From: Nematopogon swammerdamellus
Taxonomy: Eukaryota; Arthropoda; Insecta; Lepidoptera; Adelidae
Direction: 5' to 3'
Assembly: GCA_946902875.1 (NCBI GenBank)
Contig: OX336345.1
Coordinates: 4,867,395 to 4,931,394, forward strand
DNA length: 64,000 nt
Below the pieces are notes generated by a model, which was given only the letters and a program-made list of their open reading frames with translations, ran no database searches and was not told the DNA's origin. Position 1 is the first letter of the stretch, and each line of letters opens with the position of its first letter. Below are positions 31,035-42,091 of this stretch, piece by piece. Both the position numbers and the translations under genes were made by a program.

Positions 31035-31289
31035 TACAATATGCTTGAGCCAAAGGCCTACTTTGTCCAGCCGAAAACCTATCCATCCAAAGAGAGAATC
31101 TCCAGTAAGATTTAGTTTATACAATTTTAATACTTCGATTCTCAAGGTATTTCTTCTAGAGAACCGATAAACTGTGGAAGGCTCCCTGCCTATATATTTA
31201 CCCTGAAGTGCCTACAGTCTCGGGTGATCAACCAAGTAGAAAAAAAAAACTGCGCATGGTACGGTCATTATCAGGTTATCGGTCTGTAT

Positions 31290-31396
31290 CAGGCAGGCAT
31301 TCGAAAACCCCACATACGATCGGACGTCCATGGACGTCGTTAGACACCTTATAAGTAGAAGATCGCCACATGTCGCGCTTTCAATAAAAAAATACT
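31290..31396 (+). repeat. rep-K copy
   Basis: CCCCACATACGATCGGACGT, CCATGGACGTCGTTAGACAC and CACATGTCGCGCTTTCAAT match rep-K at 46660-46790. Confidence 0.65.
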
Positions 31397-31639
31397 TTGA
31401 TATAATTTCTAATCCATATTTTATTTTTATTAAAATAAGTAATATCAAACTCTACAAACATTTTACACGAATCGAATCTCCTTAAGAAGGCTTTCGTGGC
31501 ACCGGGGCTGCCTCTAATTAGAACACACGTAACAGCACGTGTTTTTGCCCACATCAGTAACACACCTAAAGCGATGGGCGGGTCACCCACACCAGACAAC
31601 TTAATCATCCTGGCTTTACTGCCTCTGCCTTTGTTTTAC
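31397..31639. other. unassigned DNA
   Basis: CGTGGCACCGGGGCTGCCTC at 31494 begins a GC-richer piece without a recognised family. Confidence 0.4.
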
Positions 31640-31935
31640 ATGTTTTTTTTATGGAAACTGACACGATTGGCTATACCACCTACAACATCCGTGATATCAG
31701 CCCATAAGACCGGGTGAACTAGGTGCCATGACAGTGCTTCCTTTCATTTCATGTCGGCTACACTGAAGTGAACGGAAAACACGAACTATTTACATAGCCG
31801 TTTCGACCGAGACGTTCCATTCAGTGCTGTGGTACCAAACCGGCCGGGATTAACCCTGCCACCAAGAAAGGAAGGGACCTACAGTTTTACGTGAAATCCG
31901 AACCACGGTCAGCCGTTTACTTCAACGGTCCTCGT
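31640..31935 (-). mobile_element. SINE-A, 5'-truncated
   Basis: T run and ATGGAAACTGACACGATTGG, core, and the T-arm complement ATCCGAACCACGG, then a break at GCCGTTTACTTCAACGG. Confidence 0.84.
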
Positions 31936-32021
31936 CTCGTCGGCCGACTTGCTTTGCCCATTGCTATTTGAAGTTTCTCGAATTTACTCAATGATTAAAT
32001 TACACTGTGTGTCATTCCCAG

Positions 32022-32105
32022 CTCGATGGTGCTATGTATGAATCGATGGGTGACCGACACCGTCCGATTGAAGCTGACCGTGTTCGGATTCCACGTAAAA
32101 CTGTT
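32022..32105 (+). mobile_element. SINE-A head fragment
   Basis: ATCGATGGGTGACCGACACC, AAGCTGACCGTGTTCGGATT and CCACGTAAAACTG: the 5S-like end and T arm only. Confidence 0.65.
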
Positions 32106-32129
32106 TTCAAAAAAGTTTTATTTAATTAC

Positions 32130-32703
32130 GTTTTGAAAATGATATCTTGAAGGTATTCTGGTCAGCACATTTGGAAATCGGAAATTTCGGTCCACTTTAC
32201 CCAGCATGTATGTATCTACCTGGGCAAAAGCAGCACAAATATTGCTCTTCAGCTCACCCAGGGTCTTTGGATGATTGGTGTACACCAATTATTTTTTGTA
32301 GCTATGTAACTGTTATGTTGCTGCTCGGAGGAACTTGCTTCCCTTAATCCTTGCCATCCAACCCATCTTCGCAGCACTCGCCGCAGAGAAACTGAGCACC
32401 CTTTTGTTGTTGACATTGGGCTTTTGAGAACCCATCGGTTCTCAAAATCGTTTATTTGTCGCACCGCTAGGGTGTGGACCTGTCTTTCGGCGAGTGTGTT
32501 TCCCAAATCCTTCAACCAGCGGGTGTCTTCAAACGTCGTATCAACGGGCTAGAAAGTTAGACAGCCTAGCAATAGTCCAAAAATTCTGCTGGCATGGCGC
32601 CTCACTGAGCATGGTTGCGCAAGGAGAAGTGTTTCTGGCTCTGTCCACTGTACCATTATTGGTCCCTCGACACAGTGAAAGCCATGTTGGTTTACATAAA
32701 AAA
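32130..32703 (+). mobile_element. LINE-I 3' end with coding relic
   Basis: In one frame the plus strand reads EHPFVVDIGLLRTHRFSKSF, then ICRTARVWTCLSASVFPKSF. After a frameshift it continues GVFKRRINGLES. This parallels the C-terminus of LINE-J at 50581-50800 (EHPYVVDTQLLRTHRFSKSF). The 3' UTR ends CATGTTGGTTTACATAAAAA at 32703. There are several in-frame disruptions upstream of 32400. Confidence 0.72.
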
Positions 32704-32845
32704 GTGTGGAAATATTATAATACAATAATTTATATGAAAAAAAGTTATGAACGCCTTTAAAACAATCTTTATTTGCTTACCGCGACAGGATTCCTCATTT
32801 AATAAGCTTCAAAAATGCTCAGTAGCATTTTTATCGAGAAGGTTT

Positions 32846-33027
32846 TTTGTTTTTTTTATGGAAACTGACACACGGTTGGCTACATGACGACCGACTTTTC
32901 ATCATCACCTACAACATCCGTGATGTCAGCCCATAACACCGGGTGAACATGGTGCCACGTCAGTGCTTCCCTTCGGTCGTGCCGGCTACACTGAACTGGA
33001 CGGAAAACACAAACTATTTACATACAT
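32846..33027 (-). mobile_element. SINE-A, 5'-truncated
   Basis: T run, ACTGACACACGGTTGGCTAC with an insertion (GACGACCGACTTTTCATC), then the conserved block to AACTATTTACATACATAAA. Confidence 0.8.
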
Positions 33028-33036
33028 AAAGGTACA

Positions 33037-33430
33037 CGTATTTTTCGAGATAATCGAGGTTTTATGTGTTAGGACAGGGTCGCCAAAACCAAGTCCAATA
33101 TCGGAAACTAACCTTTTAATTTAATTTATTAAGGAGAAAAACAGAGACATGTAGTACATAGACAGAAAGTACACATATATAACGTGTCCCCACTACGCTT
33201 CCCTCTGGAACACGTTAAACATAGCAAAGGCAAATATAAATAAAATAAAAGTGTTTACATAAACAATCAATAAATTAAAGATACAGATGCGAAACAGAGA
33301 AACAAAAATAAAAGAAATAAATAAATAGTCGATAGTTGTGAGAGGTGATTGTAAAGAGACGAGAGGGTATACAATATACGTAATATGTTACCTAATTCCT
33401 AACTTAAAGGCGATTATCTCGAAAAATACG
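33037..33430. mobile_element. 394-bp element bounded by a perfect 20-bp inverted repeat
   Basis: CGTATTTTTCGAGATAATCG (33037-33056) is the exact reverse complement of 33411-33430. Inner similarity fades after that. The interior is AT-rich with several AATAAA-like runs and no frame. No clear target duplication is visible. The perfect arms suggest recent origin. It lies at the truncated end of a SINE-A. Confidence 0.6.
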
Positions 33431-34239
33431 AGTCTAGAAAACCATTTTACTGAGCGTTTTTCGAAGCTTATTCAACGAAGAATACCGTGGTGATTTAAGC
33501 AAAACCGGTCGAACTGGGAAACCCAATAATATGGAAAGTATTAATCCAATGGACTATTTGAAGATGATGTTACTGGCCAAACCCAAAAGTTTCTAAACAG
33601 AAATTAATCCATCAATATCGATTATCGCATTATGTTTACAGAAAATGCAACTCATCTTTCCAATAACATTGCCGACCGTCCCCCTTGCGTCACACACAGC
33701 GGGTCAATACAACCCTAACATTTTGAACTTCTTTTCCAACCTTTTCACAATAAGCTTTTTAATGCTTGCAGCCATATGCGTTTTCTTTATCGTTAATAGT
33801 TGCGTTGACAAAGTACTCGAATACAACTTCAATGGGTATAGTGAGGGTAGGTACGAAATAATATTTTCAAACGTTGCGAACGTAATTGTCGCCGAATGAG
33901 TTGCAGAATTCTCTCGATGATTCGTCTGTCTAGACGTCTTCATTTGCGCTGCAAATTTCGTTACTGTTTTCGCGTATAATTTTCGGATTTGCCTTCGTTT
34001 TCAAGACCTCATCTCCTTCGTTTGGTGTTTTCTCAAAAGCGATTTCAGTGTTTTTGTAAAATTCTATTAGTTTTGTTTCTATCAATATTAAGAGGTACAT
34101 TACTTTTAAATATTTTTAAATACTCGTCTCTGTTGTACGTAAAAGCTTTCACATGGCCTTTTAAGCCCACCACCTGGTGAACACTTTTAGTCTACCATGG
34201 ATTTTAATATTATTGGTATTTGGTTTACCATGGTTGGCT
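33431..34239. other. unassigned AT-rich DNA
   Basis: An 84-codon open frame on plus (33645-33899) overlaps a 79-codon frame on minus; neither has a known motif. No repeats recognised. Confidence 0.45.
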
Positions 34240-34345
34240 TGGCATTCAGTGCGGTGGTACCAATCCGGTCGGTTTAAACCCTACCAACGGGAATACCGTT
34301 TTTACGTGGAATCCCAACCACGGTCAGCCTCCAAGTTCGTTTTAG
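34240..34345 (-). mobile_element. SINE-A middle fragment
   Basis: ATTCAGTGCGGTGGTACCAA, TTTAAACCCTACCAACGGG and ACGTGGAATCCCAACCACGG; the tail is missing and the core is shortened. Confidence 0.7.
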
Positions 34346-34680
34346 GTTGTGGGAACCTATTAGCCACAGCATGAAAATAATATCAAGGCTTACAACGCTT
34401 CGCGCTTCAGAGACAACAAAGGTTCACACAAACGCCGTGAGATGGCGCTTAACGACAAAATTTCAGATGCCATACTTTCCTACAACCACTTAACAATAAA
34501 ATTATCTCGACGCTCAGTATAAATAAAATAAAGTTAGAAACGCAGAAAACATTGAGCAGTAGCCCACACTACAGCAAGCTGCTCAGCCAAAACAGTCGAG
34601 ACAGAGGACGCTGATATCCCTATACACTTTTACCTCGTCCTCCATAAGATATAAAATACCCAATTAATAAAAATACAATT
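34346..34680. other. unassigned DNA
   Basis: Nothing recognised. Confidence 0.5.
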
Positions 34681-35016
34681 TTTAGGGTTCCGTATCCGTC
34701 CTACGGGACCCTATTACTAAGCCTATGCCGTCTGTCTGTCTGTATGTCTATCTGTCCGTCCGTCTATCCGAGGGCTGTATCTCTTGAACCGTAATAGGTA
34801 GTCTGTTGAAATTTTCACAGAATATGTTATTATGGCTGATATAACAACAAATAATAAAAATAAGAAAAGTAAAAAATTCACGGGGATTCCCATAGAACAA
34901 ATTAAAAAGTTTATGCGCGCCATCTACCGAAATCAGTATGAAGCAGCGCTGACCATGACATGGCGATACGGAACCCTCGGTGCGCGAGTCCGACTCGCAC
35001 TTGGCCGGTTTTTTTA
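34681..35016 (-). repeat. rep-E, full length (first of a tandem pair)
   Basis: Starts TTTAGGGTTCCGTATCCG, has a TCTG microsatellite, CTGTATCTCTTGAACCGTAA, TTTTCACAGAATATG and GGCGATACGGAACCCTCGG, and ends GACTCGCACTTGGCCGG plus Ts. It abuts the next copy head to tail. This is the reference copy of the family. Confidence 0.85.
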
Positions 35017-35300
35017 GGTTTCCGTATCCCGTACGGAAGCCTATTACTAAGCCTACGCCGTCTGTCCGTCCGTCCGTCTGTCCGAGGGCCGTATCTCTTG
35101 AACCGTAATAGGTAGCCCGTTGAAATTTTCACAGAATATGTATTATTATGGCGGATATAACAAATAATAAAAAATTAAAAAGTAAAAAATTAAGGGGGGT
35201 TCCCATACAAGAAACTTGTTTTTTTTCAATGTTTTTTTTTGTGGTGCGGAAACCTCGGTGCGCGAGTCCGACTCGCACTTGGCCGGTTTTTTTATTTTAT
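35017..35300 (-). repeat. rep-E, internally shortened (second of a tandem pair)
   Basis: Starts AGGTTTCCGTATCCCGTACG in the T run of the previous copy. It has the same inner landmarks but lacks the block with GCGCGCCATCTACCG, and ends CGACTCGCACTTGGCCGG. It is a diverged subfamily. Confidence 0.83.
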
Positions 35301-35690
35301 ATAGGTATTTATTTGGAAATGCAATTTATTCGTAGTTAAACCCGAAAAAATATTCTTTCCGCAACCTCCAAAGTCCAAGTATGTGCCTTATAAAAATTCC
35401 CCGCGTGTCGGCGCCATTTAAGTGTTAAACGTTCAAATTCCCCTCGTGGTGACTGTTCATATTCTGGCACGCCCCGCCCCGCCCCGCCCCGAATATCCCG
35501 CACTCTAGCCACGTAGGTAATGCATCGGAAAAAATGATCTTTTTCTAGAAATCGCCGCGTCACCGTTTCAATAAATGCTCGGGGAGCAGAACTTCGCAGT
35601 AAAGAAAATGCTGGTATAATAGACTCACTCTGATGGAGTAAAAGATTGGAAGTGCGATTTTGGGTTACGTACCAGAATTTTTTAATTTTT
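35301..35690. other. GC-richer block with (CCCCG)n
   Basis: 35466-35491 is a short CCCCG/CGCCC pentamer array. A minus-strand frame stays open for about 115 codons through this block from inside the neighbouring SINE-A, with no recognised domain. I treat it as non-coding. Confidence 0.45.
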
Positions 35691-36015
35691 TTATGGTAAC
35701 TGACACGGTTGCCTGCATCACCTACAACATCCGTGATGTCAACACCGGGTGAACTAGGTGCCATGTTAGTGCTTCGCTTCATTTAATTTCGGCTACACTG
35801 AACTGGACGGAAAATCCGAACTATTTACATAGCCGTTTTGACCGACGACGTTTTATTCACTGCGGTGGTACCAAGACGGGCGGAATAAACCCTACCACCT
35901 AGTAAGGTAAGAAGGGAAGGGACCTACAGTTTTACGTGGAATCCAAACCACGGTCAGCCTCCAACAGTCGAGTGGTCACCCATCCAAGTACTGACCGCGC
36001 CCAGGTGTGCCTAAC
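35691..36015 (-). mobile_element. SINE-A, 5'-truncated
   Basis: TTTTTTATGGTAACTGACACG, a 12-bp deletion in the tail block (GTGATGTCAACACC), core, T arm and 5S-like segment to GCGCCCAGGTGTGCCTAAC. Confidence 0.86.
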
Positions 36016-36121
36016 AAAAAGGAACTCCCTTATAGTGATACCTTGTTCTATATCGGAAGTAAGAAGTATTATAATAGAGGTAGCTAAAATTGTGTGACAC
36101 ATTTCAGGCGTAATTACTTTA

Positions 36122-36450
36122 TTTTTATGTAATCCGGCATTCGTGGCTGAGTTAGAGGAGCTAAAGTACATGCTCCAACCATCCAATATCACTTCCGATA
36201 ATGTAGCTGCCATACCGGAGACTTTTCTTTGTATTGCAGACTATACTGGACTAGAGGAGGAACACAACCGAGGCTGCTATGCGGTCATCATACATTCAGT
36301 ACCGTGGGGTGGTATCAACGTCGGTTATAATTTAAGCATACCACCTAGTAAGTGGCAAGGGAAGTAGGGAAGGGACCTGCGGTTTTACACCGGTTCCGAA
36401 CGTTGAAGCGTCAGGACGTGTAGATATGTACGTACATTTTTCCGTCAGAA
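36122..36450 (-). mobile_element. SINE-B body, lacking the tRNA-like head
   Basis: In minus sense: GACGGAAAAATGTACGTAC, GTTCGGAACCGGTGTAAAAC, the core CCACTTACTAGGTGGTA, GTCCAGTATAGTCTGC and the tail GCCGGATTACATAAAAA. It links the linker seen after tRNA-like heads (52040-52110) to the SINE-B tail, proving that these belong to one element. Confidence 0.85.
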
Positions 36451-37597
36451 AAAAAAAACTCCTTGGGGCAAAAACTCATGTCATTGGATTTGGCGCTTTC
36501 ACCGACCATACCTTCATCGCTATTTGCATCATATTCATTATTTATTTCATATACATTTAAAGGGGCAACGCTTCCAGCGTATTGGGCACTGTGGGAGAGT
36601 CGGCTGAATTGGATGAAGTATTTTACCTACAGTAGCGAACCCACCCCTTTCTCTATCCGTCAACGGCACAGTGTCAGCACACATCCCGTTTCCTCGTTCT
36701 TTCCACCTTACATTTATCTAGTTTTCGTATATTTTTTTATGTTTTCTTCATTAAGTTAATTTCATTCACATTGAGTTTATTTATTTCCGATAAAAAATAA
36801 TTTATTTAAATTAATTTTATAGTATAATATTATATTTTATTTAATACATTATACTGCCTTCGTAAACTAGCAGCTCTACATAAAATTTCTACACCACGAA
36901 GCAGAAAGCTAGCATTATTTCTTGTCTCAAAGATATTTCTCTACTTTCAGATACACGTGGCTGCAGATTGGTCCACTTTGAAGATGGGGGCCGGTTGGTG
37001 ACAGCTTCCTTAACCCCACACAGCCTTCTCTCCCCCCTTCCCGTCTATTCATCTCCATTCCACGAGACGCAGCCCTGAGGCTACGAAATGGATGCGCCAC
37101 TGCTGTGTCGTCGCCACTAACTCTATAACCGTGTGTGATATATCGAATATTACTACCTGGGCGACCGAGCTTCGCTCGCCGTCCGTACACATAATATGGC
37201 CGCATACACGTAATATGGCATTACGATGGCATTTAGAATTATTATTTTTTGTCAAAACGCATTCACGTATCACACATAAAGATGAATTTGGAAAATAAAA
37301 CTTTATATAAATATAAAATTTCATCCAAATCATTAGAGCCTTTTTCGAGAAACCATTTATTATTTAAAATGTATTTAGAATTATAAATACTTAATCTATA
37401 GTGTATTCTATTTTTTCCTGGCCTTGTAGTTATTATCAACTATAATATTTCTATAGTAGGTCAAATAAATTATATGTAGGTATATTATTAATATTGTTTT
37501 ATTTTTTATTCTTAAATAATTTGTTTATTTCGCGTATATGATTTATGCACTGTTATGTAATTTTTTTTTAACATTGTATGTTGGTATAAGCTGTTGA
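36451..37597. other. unassigned DNA
   Basis: 36950-37200 is GC-richer with overlapping open frames on both strands. CGACCGAGCTTCGCTCGCCG at 37161 is a short hairpin-like motif I know from lepidopteran repeats, and 37310-37360 (CATTAGAGCC, TTTCGAGAAACC) may be its other part. 37360-37590 is AT-rich. Confidence 0.4.
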
Positions 37598-37895
37598 ATT
37601 ATCCCCACTGCATCTCTCCCCGTTCAGGTGGTAAAAGGCGACTAAGGGATAAGGACAAGATACAGTACTAAAGGGCGACAGGGTAGCCACCTCTCACCTT
37701 GGCACGGTCCTTCCACCAAATCATGCAGCAGGTGTCTTCGTGCCTTACTTGCTGCTTGATAGTTATCTTGTCCGAATACTTTGCTAAACGTGGTGGTCGT
37801 TGTTGTGCTGTAATTTACAAGAGTACTTGCACGACAACACCGATTACTATGCTTACCCCGATTGTCTGGATAAAGCGTGTGGTATGTATGTAAGT
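37598..37895 (+). mobile_element. SINE-C, lacking the first ~35 bp
   Basis: CCCCACTGCATCTCTCCCCG, GGCGACTAAGGGATAAGGAC, AACGTGGTGGTCGTTGTTGT and GATAAAGCGTGTGGTATGTA, then TGTAAG. The hairpin arms are weakened by substitutions. Confidence 0.82.
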
Positions 37896-39424
37896 GCTAT
37901 GTACTGTAATATATATATATATTATATCCATTATATTATATCTCATCGTTCATCGTATCTAAAATGTGCGTACTATCTGCAGTAAAAATGAGCATCATAT
38001 TTATTCAGAAGAAGAAGTGGCCCCTAAAAGCTCCGTAAATCAGTTTTTATCGCGGAAAAATAATTTTCCTTCAGAAACTGCACAATAGCACAAACAATAA
38101 TGCAGAAAATTCCCTTCCAACGCGCCCTGCATTCTTCCAGTCGTAGACCTCCTTCCGTTAGGAGACGTTCCATTCTCCCCCCCCCCCCCCTTCCCCCCTT
38201 CTGCCCGCTTCTCCCACAGCAGCCATCGCTTCATTAAACTCCAAATTATCAACACGCTTCGCACTTACAATGCAATGCAAATAACTGACGTTCAGAAGCG
38301 ACCACCCTCCGACGCGCGACCATGGAAAATCGACCATACCGCAACGAAATAAGGACCATACTCTGACGGAACGGCAAAGGCAGGAAACCACGTTCAGCAC
38401 AACTATCGCACCTCCATAACTCAAGAGCTACGTGCAGAAATGATCATACCATCACTCCTTAGACGTCAAGATAATTTCAACTCTGCTGCGAATAACTTAA
38501 GGGATATTTTGAAGAAAACCGCCTCACAGGCGTGGATGAAAATGTCTGCGTATTATTTTTGTAAAAAATGCACCCTCCGGCTCGGAGTCCCTCAACCCTC
38601 TTCCTTCGCGCTTAATTGTTTTGATTTACAAACGAAAAATGAAATATAAAAAAGTCAATTTGAAATATACGAAAAGTTTGTATTAATTTATGAACACCGA
38701 TCACGGGGATTTTTTTTTTATTACAATATTTCATGAATTATTTATTAATAAGTAGTGTTCGCCCACGGCAACGATCGTGTGGGTTTCGACCCAAAAAAAA
38801 TTCTGAAACAAAGTAATTAGTCTGGACGAACTACCTACGTCATTAATTCAAGTCTCTGTATTATATAAATATTTGGTAAAGTCCCACATTGTTACAGAGT
38901 ATATTAATTTATCTAATGACATACTTGATGAATCGAAAGAAAAAAAAATTGATCAACTCTTTTGACTTGAATACGCAATCAAAATAATATATAATTAATT
39001 ATTTTTTTATTAAATATAAAAATGTCCATGCTAATAGAATTTTCTTAACGATGTTAGTTAACATCACCGCAAATAACGAGATTAAAATTTATATTGAGAA
39101 AAAAAAAACGAAGCAATAGTCCATGGAGTGCCCCGTGGCTGCTCGCTGCTGGGTGTGGGTGGAGGGTGGAGGGGGTAGTGTCTGGCCTGGCACTATAGGG
39201 ACCGTCTGCGGAAGTTTTGTTCATTTTTCGTGTTTCGCTTTCGATGCTAATACAATATTCATCGAGAGGCATGTCTGGGTTCGGGCCACGAGCGACAGGC
39301 GCTCTGGACCCGTTATCCTTATTCCAAGCTTAACACGATCTACCATTGATTAACCATGCTATATGTGTGGTGACGATTGACGACTAAAAACGACGAATAT
39401 ATGAATGTCCTTATAACTCGAGAA
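37896..39424. other. unassigned DNA
   Basis: 38178-38202 is a poly-C/T tract. 38090-38430 is GC-richer with overlapping frames on the minus strand caused partly by that tract. 39120-39330 is GC-richer (GGGTGTGGGTGGAGGG). No family or gene recognised. Confidence 0.45.
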
Positions 39425-39573
39425 CCACTTTAATAAATTTACATGCGGTTTTCACTGTTACGTTCTGTCACTTATCAAGATTGTTTAAGCTATAAGTCAT
39501 AGCGCTACGTCATCGGCGGCCTGAGCTGTGAGCAAAAAGTCAAGCGAAGCGAAGCCCCGGGCAAAAGCTAGTA
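39425..39573 (-). repeat. rep-J-like fragment
   Basis: In minus sense it begins ACTAGCTTTTGCCCGGGGCT and ends near AAGTGGTTCTCGAGTTATAA, the two ends of rep-J with a diverged middle. Confidence 0.6.
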
Positions 39574-39849
39574 CTGAATATGCGGCGTCTAACTAAATTG
39601 AATATCCATTTAGCGTGATTATAATTTTAATTTGTTTATATTTGCATGAATATCAATTAATAAATAAATGCTTTATATCAACTTAAGATCATGTTGATTT
39701 GTTTTGTCATGTTTGTTTTTTTTTCTTAAACGATGTCATAACATTATGTGAGAACCGATACATCGAACCAAAACTTACAGATTTTCTGGAGTATCTGAGT
39801 CACAGGTGATTTGTATTTAACATTATACTATCAATCACAGAAGCTGCTC

Positions 39850-40206
39850 TGTGGAAATAGCGTCCATTTTTCCCTGTCACCCGTCCTATGTCTGCATGAC
39901 TCGTAGCAGAAACACTCAGCACCTTTTTGTTGTTGACATTCATTGCGCTTGTCGCACCGCTAGGGTGTGGAACTGTCTTTCGGCGAGCGTGTTTTCCGAA
40001 TCCTTTAATCTGAGGGTCTTCAAACATCGTATTAATAGACTAGACAGCCTAGCAACAGTCCGCAAATCTGCGAACTGTTGGCATCGGACCTCTGGAATGG
40101 CACCTATCTGAGGTGATTTTGGCTCTGTTACAATCGACAGAGCCAAAATCACCTTGAAAATTTGTATGTAGGTAAAACAAAATGACATGTTGGTTTACAT
40201 AAAAAG
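39850..40206 (+). mobile_element. LINE-I 3' end with coding relic
   Basis: A frame open to the stop after 40111 ends TARVWNCLSASVFSESFNL, then RVFKHRINRLDSLATVRKSA and GMAPI, parallel to LINE-J (RRVNKLDDNL...GMAPL). The 3' UTR begins ATGGCACCTATCTGAGGTGA and ends ATGTTGGTTTACATAAAAA. It contains an 18-bp perfect hairpin (40111-40154). About 25 bp are deleted upstream relative to LINE-J (the HRFSKSF part is missing). Confidence 0.75.
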
Positions 40207-40547
40207 AAAAAAAAAAAAAACATCGCATTCAACTTGGAATCGAGGTACAGTCCGTGACGCGCGGGCCAGACACGGGACGCAACGCAAATAGTGTTATCGC
40301 GACATTCGCGACACATTTTGACAAATTGATGCGTGATAGAGGCGGTCGCCATTGTTTCGCGGGGTTTTATTGCAATAACTCGATTCCGATTGATGAATGT
40401 ACGTTATTGACGCCCCGCGAATGGAGGGCCTCGCATGATTAAGTTCGCGCGGCAATTTTTGATGCGGTTTTGGCGTATGCTGTTTTTGCCAGCTAAAGGT
40501 GAAGCCAATAGGAAAGTAAGTATTTAGCTTGTTAGTGTTTGAATTTT
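40207..40547. other. unassigned DNA
   Basis: GC-richer 40240-40450 with short frames; no family recognised. Confidence 0.45.
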
Positions 40548-40914
40548 AGGTTTCTGTACCTCGTACGTACGGAAGCGTACCGTATTATTATTTTATATCT
40601 TTATTCACACATTGTTAGTTTTAACAATAGGTAAGTGATTTAAAACGCTACAGCAGTGCACCTATGTAGGGCTAATTGCCCTCTCGCGTTCGCGAGGTGC
40701 GGTCTACTCTCCCTGACTGACCAGGCCTGTCTGGGAAAGTGTTTATTTAAAAATGTACATAAGTTATGGCGGATATAACAAACAAGAATAAAATATTGCA
40801 AATGTGAAAATTAAGGGATTAAAATTAAGGGGGTGAACAAGAAACGTGTTTTTTTTTACTTTTTTTTGTGGTGCGGAAACCTCGATGGCCGAATCCGACG
40901 CGCACTTGGCGGTT
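40548..40914 (-). repeat. rep-E, interrupted and degraded
   Basis: GTTTCTGTACCTCGTACG at 40551 is one end. ATGGCGGATATAACAAAC and TGGTGCGGAAACCTCG, then ACGCGCACTTGG, at 40769-40910 are the other part. The ~180 bp between contain TTGCCCTCTCGCGTTCGCGA and are foreign, probably another insertion. A SINE-B starts at the T tail. Confidence 0.6.
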
Positions 40915-41142
40915 TTTTAATGTAATCCGGTATGAATAACTCAATCAGAGGGGCCAGAGCACATGTTCTGACCAGCCAATATCACCTTCGAAAAGGTGCC
41001 ATACCAGAGACTTCCCTTTGCATTGCTGGCTTTACAGGACTAGAGGAGAACACAGCCGAGGCTGCTATGCGGCGGCCATATTACGTCTAGTACGGTGGTA
41101 CCAACCCAATCGGCTACAATTTGAACCTACTACTAAGGGGCT
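40915..41142 (-). mobile_element. SINE-B, 5'-truncated
   Basis: TTTTTTAATGTAATCCGGTA, CACCTTCGAAAAGGTGCC, GAGGCTGCTATGCGGC and CAATCGGCTACAATTTG. It ends at CTACTACTAAGGGGC. Confidence 0.82.
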
Positions 41143-41390
41143 CGGAAATTTATTTTTGTTGCTGTTTTATGCTGATTTTTTAAGTGAGAGTTCTGGAGTT
41201 GGACCCTTGTGCAGATGAATGGTTCTCTCGAATATAAAAATAATATGTATATGTTCACATATTAGTCACTCTCTATACCGAAGGAAAAATAGTCACTATC
41301 TTGTAACTCGTAACATTTATAAATAATGCTAAAGTATTGCAATTAAAAAAAAAAAGCAGCAACATATTATCACATTATTATATTTTACCC

Positions 41391-41490
41391 ATAAGGTGTC
41401 TAACGACGCGCATGAACATTCGGTCGTACGCGGAGGTTGCGAATGCCATGCCGGCCAGACAGGTACCTTTCCTATTAGAGAGATTTTAAT
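41391..41490 (-). repeat. rep-K copy
   Basis: CCCATAAGGTGTCTAACGAC, GGTCGTACGCGGAGGTTGCG and ATGCCATGCCGGCCAGACAG match 43185-43330. Confidence 0.65.
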
Positions 41491-42091
41491 AATTAATAAT
41501 TATTATGCCTGTAGAATTGTGAATTGCAGTGAATTATCAGTAGATCGAAGCTGTAAAACAGACAAAGATTCCCATTAATAACATGTTAATAAGAGCGATA
41601 TGATAATCAGACGCAGTGGTGTGTGGCTTGCGTGAGTTACGTCGACAACTGCGCGACAATATGGAAATTGGTGAGCGATATGATAGACCGATCCTGAATT
41701 CACTAAATCACAGAGAGTTCCTGAGCATTTAATTGCCCGCCACGTGTATTACTAATCGAAGCAGTTTGTTTTGTCAGCATATATTTTGTTAAAAGATTCA
41801 AATTAAATTAGAAGAAAAATTTTATTTATTTCACAATAAAAAAAGTGACAAAAGACGGACTTAAAGCCTAAATGCATTATCTACCAGTCATAGCTAGGAT
41901 TGTAGGTTGATAAGTATAGTGAGAAATTAAGTGATATAAACATAATAATATACCTAGCTATATATTTATCACACAAATACATTCATTACATAAGCACATA
42001 CTTATCGATTGTGGGTGCATACACACATGTATTGATATATACATACATACATAATGCAGTTTCTATACTAACAATAAAGTTGACTATCTGT
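41491..42091. other. unassigned AT-rich DNA
   Basis: No repeat or gene recognised. Confidence 0.5.

Noticed and set aside
35336..35782. 148-codon open frame on the minus strand, the longest outside arrays and LINE-J
   Set aside because: Its first third is SINE-A sequence and the rest spans a CCCCG array; no domain or splice support.
39537..39573. Helitron 3' end (CTAG with a GC-rich word upstream)
   Set aside because: The CTAG and GCCCGGGGC look suggestive, but no proper hairpin precedes it and the rep-J copies do not show a Helitron 5' TC end.
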